Shown here piece by piece: positions 5,508 through 12,241 of a DNA stretch of 16,639 bases. A model generated the notes under the pieces. It had not been told where the DNA came from. It saw only the letters and a list, made by a program, of their open reading frames with translations, and ran no database searches. The DNA is taken from assembly GCA_900768725.1 (NCBI GenBank), contig CAAGDU010000128.1, positions 1 to 16,639 on the forward strand, given 5' to 3'. The first letter of the stretch is position 1. Every line of letters starts with the position of its first letter. The DNA is from Bacteroidales bacterium (lineage in GTDB: Bacteria > Bacteroidota > Bacteroidia > Bacteroidales > Paludibacteraceae). A program made the translations under genes and the position numbers.

Positions 5508-8039
5508 ATGACAGAAAACGCAACATATACGCCTACCGGCAATAGCAACTACATCTACGGTCAGCCTAATAATGCGCAATACTATGGTTCGGGGAACTAT
5601 GGTAACGGAAACTACGGGCAAGGGAATAACAATAATGATCAAAATGATGAGGAAGAGAGTAACTTCAACATCATGGAATGGGTGATGCTGATCCTGCATT
5701 ATTGGTATCTATTCGTGATAGGTGTAGCAATAGCATGGGGTTGTGCGATGCTCAAGAACCGCAAGTGGTTGCCGGCATACTATTCTCAAGGTACAATAAT
5801 CATCAAGGAGTCCGGCTATTACGGCGGGTCAAACTCCGCGTTGATGCAGGGGTTCGGCGTGGATGCCGGTTACAAGAATGTAAACAACCAAGTGATTATG
5901 CTCGGGTCATACGATTTGATGTGTCGTGTGGTGGATTCGTTACCTTTTATGCAGACAGAGTATATTACGCAGGGACGATTCAAAACCCGTAATCTATACC
6001 GACAAACACCTATTCTGATAGAAACTACTCGTATCGACCCTATGGCGTATTCCATCCTATTCCAGGTGGAGATTCAGCAGAATGGTGTATTAACGATTGT
6101 GTCTACTGACGAGATGGTTCCGATGCGAATAACGGCGCACTATTACGAACCGATACACTGTCCGCTGTTTGATGCTGTCATACGTCCATCGGATACAAGT
6201 ATATCGGAAGGAAAACTCAGTTTCCGTTTCCGCACCAAGGCTTCATTGGTAGATGAGTTTATGGGGCGTTTGCAGATGAGTTTTGTAGGAGATGGAAGTA
6301 CCGTTTTAGCGATTGCTTTGACCAGCGAGACGCCGCAACGAGATTGTGAGTTTATAGATAAGTTGGCTGAGATATACCTGCTTCAGAACTTAGAGCAAAA
6401 GAACGAAGTGGCAGACAATAGTATTCGTTTTATCAACCAACAGTTGATTACTTTACAGTCGTCATTGGAGGTCAGCGAGGGCGCAATGACGCAGTTTCGT
6501 CAAGAGAATAAATTTGTAGATGTAGGCTCGTATGCAGGGCAGTTGATGGGGCGTATTTCCCAGTATGATCAACAGGATATGGCACTCAAACTGAAAGAGA
6601 CCTATTTTGACTACCTAACCAATTATCTGCAAACCAACATAGAGAATGGTGCTGTGATAGCACCGACCTCCTTGGGGCTTAATGAGCCTATGCTCATGAC
6701 TCTTGTGCAGCAGTTGAATGATCTACGCATCCAGCGCGGGGAATTAAGCGAAAAGAACGTCTATTACGCTAAATACACAAAAGATATTGAGAATGTCAAG
6801 ACTGCTATTAACGAAGTCGTGAATAGCATGCGCGCCTCGTTGGAGATTGAGAAACAAGACCTGAAGGAGCGTTTTGCTGATGTAGAAAAAGAGATAAAGA
6901 ACCTGCCATCCAAAGAGTTGCAGATGGTAGCTATTGAGCGTAATTATCGCATAGACGACAACTACTACACGTTCTTCTTGCAGAAACGCGCTGAAGCGGA
7001 GATTCAAAAAGCAAGCAATACACCGGACAATAAGATTTTGGATAAAGCCCGCACCACGGCGGTGGTAAATGGGAAAGCCAAATCCAAGACTACAACAACA
7101 GCACTTCTTATTGGTTTATTGGTGCCGTTAGCGTTGATTATATTGAGCGAGTTGCTCAATAACAGGATACGCTCCGTCAAGGACGTAAAGCGTTTAGGTG
7201 CGTTTGCTATGATTGGTACATTACGTCATGCCCGCGTACAAGACCCAACTTTGGTTCAGAATAAGCCTCGCTCATCGTATGCTGAAATGATGCGGGCTAT
7301 ACGCACACGCATCGAGTTTATTACGAAGCGTAAAGAAGGTATTGTAGTAACCTTAACTTCCACTGAATCCGGCGATGGAAAAACATTCCTTAGCACTAAC
7401 TTGGCATCGTTGTACGGAATGTCCGGCAAGAAAACATTATTGATAGATGTGGACTTACGCAAACCGAATGTACATACTAAATTGGGACTGGACAGCGGGA
7501 ATGGTTTAACTAATTATTTGATAGGGGAATGCGCTATAGAGGATATTATCGTAGAAGACGCTCACTTTAATTTTGATTTGATGCGTGCAGGTACAATCCC
7601 GCCTAACCCGGGCGAGTTGATCCACTCCGACAAGATGGCAGAACTGATTGCCCGACTGCGCAAAGAATATGCCTTTATCGTAATGGATACCTCGCCTATC
7701 GGATTAGTTCCCGATGCGTACACGCTTATTGAATTGTCGGATATATGTCTGTTCATCATTAGAAGTATGCAGACCAATAAGTCTTTCTGCAAGCAGACTA
7801 TTCAACAGATGACGGAGATGATTAGCGACCAGGAGAAAGTACAACTCTTACTATCGGATGTACCTACAGAAGGACGTAATGCTTATGGATACGGATACGG
7901 ATACGGATATGGGTATGGTAGTCATTATGGAAACGATAAAGCGAATAGATACGGTAAATATGGTAAGTATATCTATGGAAAGTTCTACGGTCATCAGAAA
8001 AGTAAAGGCTACTATTACGCAGATGATGACGAGGCATAA
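5508..8039 (+). CDS. Wzc-type polysaccharide co-polymerase / BY tyrosine autokinase
   Basis: An 843-residue inner-membrane protein that would control chain length and couple to the Wza translocon. Residues 1-50 are a Tyr/Gly/Asn-rich cytoplasmic tail with seven tyrosines in the first 36. Transmembrane helix 1 is about 58-80 within a Wzz domain, followed by a long periplasmic, partly coiled-coil region, a GNVR-type segment around 467-500 (PSKELQMVAIERNYRI), and helix 2 about 530-548. The BY-kinase domain has Walker A STESGDGKTF (618-627, K625), Walker A' LLIDVD (D647, D649) and Walker B FIVMD (D727). The C-terminal tail has alternating Tyr-Gly from Y793 to Y803 and more tyrosines to the end, the usual autophosphorylation cluster. 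It is a complete single-chain kinase, unlike the split forms of many Firmicutes. It is the last gene of the unit, ending before the 8131-8175 terminator. Confidence 0.95.
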   Translation: MTENATYTPTGNSNYIYGQPNNAQYYGSGNYGNGNYGQGNNNNDQNDEEESNFNIMEWVMLILHYWYLFVIGVAIAWGCAMLKNRKWLPAYYSQGTIIIKESGYYGGSNSALMQGFGVDAGYKNVNNQVIMLGSYDLMCRVVDSLPFMQTEYITQGRFKTRNLYRQTPILIETTRIDPMAYSILFQVEIQQNGVLTIVSTDEMVPMRITAHYYEPIHCPLFDAVIRPSDTSISEGKLSFRFRTKASLVDEFMGRLQMSFVGDGSTVLAIALTSETPQRDCEFIDKLAEIYLLQNLEQKNEVADNSIRFINQQLITLQSSLEVSEGAMTQFRQENKFVDVGSYAGQLMGRISQYDQQDMALKLKETYFDYLTNYLQTNIENGAVIAPTSLGLNEPMLMTLVQQLNDLRIQRGELSEKNVYYAKYTKDIENVKTAINEVVNSMRASLEIEKQDLKERFADVEKEIKNLPSKELQMVAIERNYRIDDNYYTFFLQKRAEAEIQKASNTPDNKILDKARTTAVVNGKAKSKTTTTALLIGLLVPLALIILSELLNNRIRSVKDVKRLGAFAMIGTLRHARVQDPTLVQNKPRSSYAEMMRAIRTRIEFITKRKEGIVVTLTSTESGDGKTFLSTNLASLYGMSGKKTLLIDVDLRKPNVHTKLGLDSGNGLTNYLIGECAIEDIIVEDAHFNFDLMRAGTIPPNPGELIHSDKMAELIARLRKEYAFIVMDTSPIGLVPDAYTLIELSDICLFIIRSMQTNKSFCKQTIQQMTEMISDQEKVQLLLSDVPTEGRNAYGYGYGYGYGYGSHYGNDKANRYGKYGKYIYGKFYGHQKSKGYYYADDDEA
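7884..7919 (+). repeat. Hexanucleotide repeat encoding the Tyr-Gly tail of Wzc
   Basis: Six 6-bp units: TATGGA, three exact TACGGA, TATGGG, TATGGT. Each codes for Tyr-Gly (Y793-G804). Gain or loss of a unit would keep the frame and change the number of tyrosines by one. Confidence 0.8.
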
Positions 8040-8040
8040 A

Positions 8041-8080
8041 CTATTTAACCATTTGACTATTTACTATTTGACCATTAGTT
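8041..8080 (+). repeat. TTTGAC/TTTACT-type 7-8-bp repeat after wzc
   Basis: Units ACCATTTG, ACTATTT, ACTATTTG, ACCATTAG follow the wzc stop directly. The TTTGACCATTAG portion (8068-8079) is identical to the antisense reading of the in-gene repeat in argS. Confidence 0.6.
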
Positions 8081-8105
8081 ACGAGGGTTGAGTGCGCCCG
8101 AGCAC

Positions 8106-8126
8106 TTGAAACCTGAAACTTGAAAC
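8106..8126 (-). repeat. Heptamer array, GTTTCAR type (right of wzc)
   Basis: Three 7-mers on the minus strand (GTTTCAA, GTTTCAG, GTTTCAA), a perfect inverted copy of 5476-5496. Confidence 0.9.
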
Positions 8127-8130
8127 TTAA

Positions 8131-8175
8131 ATAAAATCGCGTATGTTTCCGAGATAGAAACATACGCGATTTTAT
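8131..8175. terminator. Bidirectional hairpin terminator between wzc and thrS
   Basis: A perfect 19-bp stem: left arm ATAAAATCGCGTATGTTTC (8131-8149), seven-base loop CGAGATA, right arm 8157-8175. The stem ends are A/T rich, giving U-runs in both directions. The position between convergent genes fits termination of both. Confidence 0.9.
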
Positions 8176-8200
8176 TTAATAGTTTTACAATTTTACAATT

Positions 8201-8260
8201 TACTATTTGAACAATATTTGAAAATATGTGTTGAATATAAGAGTTTTTGTTCGTTTTTGT
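8201..8260 (-). repeat. AT-rich dispersed repeat, copy B
   Basis: On the minus strand it reads AAAACGAACAAAAA, CTCTT, then ATATTTTCAAATATTGTTCA. This is the same order of blocks as 531-619. Here it lies downstream of thrS; further TTTACAA-type 7-8-mers (8183-8207) adjoin it. Confidence 0.65.
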
Positions 8261-8319
8261 CAAGTATTATTGTTTGTTTTTGTTAATTGTCAAATAGTAA
8301 ATTGTCCAATTTTCCAATA

Positions 8320-10299
8320 TCAATACGCGTTCATCTGCTGCTTGACGGTGGTGTTGACAAAGTCGGCGAAGGCTTGGATGGTCATCTGCCCCTTGTCCTC
8401 AGCACCCTGCTGGCGGACGCTGACAAGACCTTGCTCTGCCTCTTTCTCGCCTACCACGAGCATGAACGGGATGCGCTTCAACTCGTTGTCGCGAATCTTG
8501 CGCCCGAGTTTCTCGTTGCGATCGTCCACCACCACGCGCACATCCTGCGCCTCGAGCAACTCTTTCACCTTCCATGCGTATTCGTTGCTCTTCTCGGAGA
8601 TAGGCAGCACGACGGCTTGGTCGGGCGTGAGCCACAGCGGGAACTTGCCGGCGGTATGCTCGATAAGCACTGCTACAAAGCGCTCCATAGAGCCGAAAGG
8701 CGCACGGTGAATCATCACGGGGCGGTGCTTCTGGTTGTCCTCGCCCACGTACTCCAACTCGAAGCGCTCGGGCAGGTTGTAGTCCACCTGAATAGTACCC
8801 AACTGCCAGCGGCGACCGATAGCGTCCTTGACCATGAAGTCGAGTTTCGGTCCGTAGAAAGCCGCCTCGCCGTATTCAATCTTCGCAGGCAGGTTCTTCT
8901 CGCGGCATGCCTCGATGATGGCATTCTCTGCCTTCTCCCACACCTCGTCGGAACCTACGTATTTCTCGCGGTTGTTGGGGTCGCGCAGCGATATCTGTGC
9001 CTCGAAGTTCTGGAAATCCAGCGCCTTGAAGATAATCTCGATAATCTCCATCACGCGGATGAACTCGCTCTTCACTTGGTCGGGGCGGCAGAAGATATGC
9101 GCATCGTCTTGGGTGAACGAGCGCACGCGCGTCAGCCCGTGCAACTCACCCGACTGCTCGTAGCGATACACGGTGCCGAACTCCGCGCAGCGGAAGGGCA
9201 GGTCTTTGTACGACCGCGGGCTGTTCTTGTAGATAGCGCAGTGGTGCGGGCAGTTCATCGGTTTCAAGAGATACACCTCGCCTTCCTCGGGCGTGGTGAT
9301 AGGCTGGAACGAGTCCTTGCCGTAGTGGTCCCAGTGTCCGGAGGTCAGATAGAGGTTCTTCGAGCCGATATGCGGAGTGATAACCTGCTGATAACCATAG
9401 CGTTTCTGTATCTTCTTCAAGAAGTCCTCCAAGCGCAGACGCAGCGCCGTGCCTTTTGGCAACCAGATTGGCAGCCCTTTGCCCACCATGTCGGAGAACA
9501 TGAAGAGTTCCAACTCCTTGCCAATCTTGCGGTGGTCGCGTTTCTTCGCCTCCTCTAATAGGGCGAGGTACTCATCGAGCATGGCTTTCTTGGGGAAGGT
9601 GATACCGTAGATTCGGGTCATCATCGGGCGTTTCTCATCGCCGCGCCAGTAGGCAGCCGCGCACGACAGCACCTTCACCGCCTTGATAGGCTCGGTGGAG
9701 ACGAGGTGCGGACCGCGGCAGAGGTCGGTGAAAGCACCCTGCGTGTAAGTCGTGATATGTCCGTCCTCAAGGTCGTTGATGAGTTCGCACTTGTAGTGCT
9801 GCCCCCACTCGCCGAACTGCTTGAGCGCATCGGCTTTCGCGATGGACTTCTTCACCAACTGCTCCTTGCGCGCACGCAACTCCATCATCTTTGCTTCGAT
9901 GGCAGGGAAGTCGCTATCTTTAATCACCTGTCCCTCAGCGGGATACACATCATAGTAAAACCCGTTCTCGATAGCGGGACCGATACCGAACTGAATGCCG
10001 GGGTACAACTCCTGCAACGCCTCCGCCATCAAGTGCGAAGAGGTGTGCCAGAAGGCGTGCTTCGCCTCGGGGTCATCCCACTTGTGCAGACGAACGTGGC
10101 AGTCCTCGGTCAACGGCGCGTTCAACTCCGTAATCTGCCAATCATCCCCTCCCTCTATAGGGAGGGTTAGGGAGGGTCTTGTACTTGCCACAAGGATATC
10201 TTGTGCCAACCTACTGCTGATGCTCTCAGCCACTTGCAACGGCGTTACGCCGCTCTCATACTCACGGACACCACCGTCCGGAAAAGTAACTTTTATCAT
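8320..10299 (-). CDS. thrS: Threonyl-tRNA synthetase
   Basis: A 659-residue class II synthetase charging tRNA-Thr. The N-terminal TGS domain (MIKVTFPDGGVREYESG) is followed by the editing/SAD domain (HAFWHTSSHLMAEALQELYP; FTDLCRGPHL), the catalytic core and the anticodon-binding domain (PFMLVVGEKEAEQG). The zinc ligands expected for ThrRS are present: C350 in PMNCPHH, H401 in QDDAHIF and H531 in MIHRAPFGSMERF. Motif 2 is FRCAEFGTVYRYEQSGELHG. Odd: within the TGS region, residues 39-53 read STRPSLTLPIEGGDD, where Bacteroidetes relatives have a short ACGVNGEI-like loop. This peptide is encoded by a copy of the palindromic repeat seen at 1142-1181, and the protein is about 10 residues longer than usual. 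No infC follows; the gene ends at a shared terminator region. No own promoter box was found. Confidence 0.97.
   Translation of the reverse strand: MIKVTFPDGGVREYESGVTPLQVAESISSRLAQDILVASTRPSLTLPIEGGDDWQITELNAPLTEDCHVRLHKWDDPEAKHAFWHTSSHLMAEALQELYPGIQFGIGPAIENGFYYDVYPAEGQVIKDSDFPAIEAKMMELRARKEQLVKKSIAKADALKQFGEWGQHYKCELINDLEDGHITTYTQGAFTDLCRGPHLVSTEPIKAVKVLSCAAAYWRGDEKRPMMTRIYGITFPKKAMLDEYLALLEEAKKRDHRKIGKELELFMFSDMVGKGLPIWLPKGTALRLRLEDFLKKIQKRYGYQQVITPHIGSKNLYLTSGHWDHYGKDSFQPITTPEEGEVYLLKPMNCPHHCAIYKNSPRSYKDLPFRCAEFGTVYRYEQSGELHGLTRVRSFTQDDAHIFCRPDQVKSEFIRVMEIIEIIFKALDFQNFEAQISLRDPNNREKYVGSDEVWEKAENAIIEACREKNLPAKIEYGEAAFYGPKLDFMVKDAIGRRWQLGTIQVDYNLPERFELEYVGEDNQKHRPVMIHRAPFGSMERFVAVLIEHTAGKFPLWLTPDQAVVLPISEKSNEYAWKVKELLEAQDVRVVVDDRNEKLGRKIRDNELKRIPFMLVVGEKEAEQGLVSVRQQGAEDKGQMTIQAFADFVNTTVKQQMNAY
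10141..10185. repeat. C/G-rich palindromic repeat inside thrS
   Basis: CCCTCCCT (10147-10154), loop CTAT, AGGGAGGG (10159-10166), then TTAGGGAGGGTC. It has the same 8-bp stem and four-base loop as 1154-1173, with CATCC to its left in both. It is in frame and codes for thrS residues 39-53. Confidence 0.75.
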
Positions 10300-10371
10300 A
10301 ATAAACCTACAAATGTTTACGGCTCGGAGCGAACAAATGCCCTTTTGCCTATTTCGACTTCCGTATCTTTT

Positions 10372-12156
10372 TTACATCCGTTCGGGCACCTCTATGCCGA
10401 GCAGCGCCATCGCGCGAGCAATCACCCTTGCCACCTCTGCGGAGAGCGCGAGTCGCAACGCACGCTTGTCGGCATCGGGCTCGTTGAGGATAGAGTGGTC
10501 GTGGTAGAACGAGTTGAAATCGCACGCCAGCGCGTAGGCGTAGTTGCAGATGACCGCGGGGGAGAACTCGTCGCCGGCTTGCTTCACCACCGCGGGGAAC
10601 TCGCCGAGACGCTGTATCAGCCCCAACTCCTTCTCATTCAGGCTAATGGTCAAATTGTCAATTGTCAAATTGTCCAATGCCCCTACTTTGCGCAGCACCG
10701 ACCTGATGCGCGCGTAGGTGTACTGGATGAACGGACCCGTGTTGCCGTTGAAGTCAATCGACTCCGCGGGGTTGAAGAGCATGTTCTTGCGCGGGTCCAC
10801 CTTCAGGATGAAGTATTTCAGTGCTCCGAGTCCCACCTTGCGGGCTATCTCCTCCGCCTCGGCGGGCGTTACGTCGGGCAGGGTGTTCACCTTGTCCTTG
10901 CTGATTTCGCGGGCGTCTTGTATCATTGCCTCCATCAGGTCGTCGGCGTCCACCACCGTGCCCTCGCGGCTCTTCATCTTGCCGTTGGGCAGTTCCACCA
11001 TGCCGTAGGAGAAGTGCACCAACTCCTTGCCGAAGGGGAAGCCCAGTCGGTCGAGCAAGATACTCAGCACCTTGAAGTGGTACTCCTGCTCGTTGCCCAC
11101 CACATAGACCATCTTGTCTATCGGGTAGTCTTGGAAACGCAGTTTGGCGGTGCCGATATCCTGAGTCATATAGACGGAAGTACCGTCCGAGCGAAGCAGC
11201 AGTTTCTCGTCCAAGCCGTTCTCCGTCAGGTCTGCCCACACGGAGTTGTCCGCGCGGCGGTAGAACTTACCCTCCGCCAATCCGCGCTCCACCTCTTTCT
11301 TGCCCTCGAGGTAGGTGTTGCTCTCGTAGTAAATCTTATCGAACGACACGCCCATCTGCTGGTAGGTCTCATCGAAGCCGGCATAGACCCAGCCGTTCAT
11401 CTTCTCCCACAATGCGCGCACCTCCGCGTCGCCTTGCTCCCACTTGAGCAGCATCGCCTGCGCCTCTTTCATCAGCGGCGCCTCTTTCTTCGCCTGCTCC
11501 TCGTCCATGCCGCCCGCCACAAGTTCCGCTATCTGCGCCTTGTACTCCTTGTCGAAACGCACGTAGTAGTCGCCTATCAGGTGGTCGCCTTTCTTACCGC
11601 TCGATTCGGGCGTCTCGCCGTTGCCGAACTTCAGCCACGCCAGCATCGACTTGCAGATATGAATACCGCGGTCGTTCACGATATTCGTCTTCACCACCTG
11701 CCAGCCGTTCGCCTCCTGAATCTGCGCGATGGAGTAGCCCAGCAGGTTGTTGCGCACGTGCCCGAGGTGGAGCGGCTTGTTCGTGTTCGGCGACGAGTAC
11801 TCCACCATCATCAGCCCGCGCTTCTCCGTGCTGTCGCCGTAGTGCTCGTTGGCTACCATGTCGCGCAACTGCTCCAACCAGAAAGCGTCGCTTATGCTCA
11901 GGTTGAGGAAACCCTGCACGGCGTTGAATTTACTGATAATCTGCCCGTTGTCTTGCAACCATTGCCCCAACTCCGTCGCTACCTGCGCGGGGGCTTTGCG
12001 GGCTGCTTTCACAAACGGGAACACCACCACGGTGAGGTTGCCCTCGAACTCGGGGCGCGTCTTCTGCAACTGCACTTGCTGCGGTGCTGCATCAATATCA
12101 TAGAGTGCCTTAACCGCCTTGATTACTAACGATGAAAGGGTTTGTTCTATTGTCAT
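10372..12156 (-). CDS. argS: Arginyl-tRNA synthetase
   Basis: A 594-residue class I synthetase charging tRNA-Arg. The N-terminal Add1 domain (about 1-110) includes RPEFEGNLTVVVFPF. The HIGH motif is H130-L131-G132-H133 in EYSSPNTNKPLHLGHVRN, and the KMSKS equivalent is K393-M394-K395-S396 in PNGKMKSREGTVVDADDL. The C-terminal DALR anticodon-binding domain begins near DFNGNTGPFIQYTYARIR and ends in LLGIEVPERM, as in Bacteroidetes ArgRS. Length is normal. Odd: residues 494-504 (LDNLTIDNLTI) are encoded by a TTTGACAATT-type repeat that is otherwise intergenic in this window. It lies 72 bp upstream of thrS on the same strand, so the two synthetases may be co-transcribed. A 9-bp tandem array occupies its whole upstream gap; no TAnnTTTG box was found there. 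Confidence 0.97.
   Translation of the reverse strand: MTIEQTLSSLVIKAVKALYDIDAAPQQVQLQKTRPEFEGNLTVVVFPFVKAARKAPAQVATELGQWLQDNGQIISKFNAVQGFLNLSISDAFWLEQLRDMVANEHYGDSTEKRGLMMVEYSSPNTNKPLHLGHVRNNLLGYSIAQIQEANGWQVVKTNIVNDRGIHICKSMLAWLKFGNGETPESSGKKGDHLIGDYYVRFDKEYKAQIAELVAGGMDEEQAKKEAPLMKEAQAMLLKWEQGDAEVRALWEKMNGWVYAGFDETYQQMGVSFDKIYYESNTYLEGKKEVERGLAEGKFYRRADNSVWADLTENGLDEKLLLRSDGTSVYMTQDIGTAKLRFQDYPIDKMVYVVGNEQEYHFKVLSILLDRLGFPFGKELVHFSYGMVELPNGKMKSREGTVVDADDLMEAMIQDAREISKDKVNTLPDVTPAEAEEIARKVGLGALKYFILKVDPRKNMLFNPAESIDFNGNTGPFIQYTYARIRSVLRKVGALDNLTIDNLTISLNEKELGLIQRLGEFPAVVKQAGDEFSPAVICNYAYALACDFNSFYHDHSILNEPDADKRALRLALSAEVARVIARAMALLGIEVPERM
10645..10678 (-). repeat. TTTGACAATT-type repeat inside argS
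   Basis: On the minus strand the units are ATTGGACA, ATTTGACA, ATTGACA, ATTTGACCATT. Exact 11-12-base matches to the gap after wzc include AATTGTCAAAT (10660-10670 and 8285-8295) and AAATTGTCCAAT (10667-10678 and 8299-8310). In frame, it codes for argS residues 494-504. Confidence 0.75.
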
Positions 12157-12178
12157 AATAATATGTTTTTTTATAGTT

Positions 12179-12241
12179 CTATAGCAACTATAACCGCTAT
12201 AGCATCTATAACCGCTATAACCGCTATAGCCGCTATAGCAT
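12179..12241. repeat. 9-bp tandem array, CTATARCCG type
   Basis: Seven copies start with CTATA exactly every 9 bp (12179, 12188, 12197, 12206, 12215, 12224, 12233), with tails GCAA, ACCG, GCAT, ACCG, ACCG, GCCG, GCAT. A decayed eighth (CTACAGATT) includes the stop codon of the M23 gene. The array fills the gap upstream of argS. Confidence 0.9.

Noticed and set aside
5476..8126. wzc with its inverted repeats as an insertion sequence or transposon
   Set aside because: There is no transposase, the repeats are tandem heptamers and not terminal inverted repeats of a known type, and no target duplication is visible.
8287..12129. Long open frames on the plus strand opposite thrS and argS (over 400 and over 600 codons)
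   Set aside because: They are mirror frames caused by codon bias of two certain genes; the predicted products are rich in His/Leu/Val/Arg with no domain and would cross the repeats and the thrS-argS gap.
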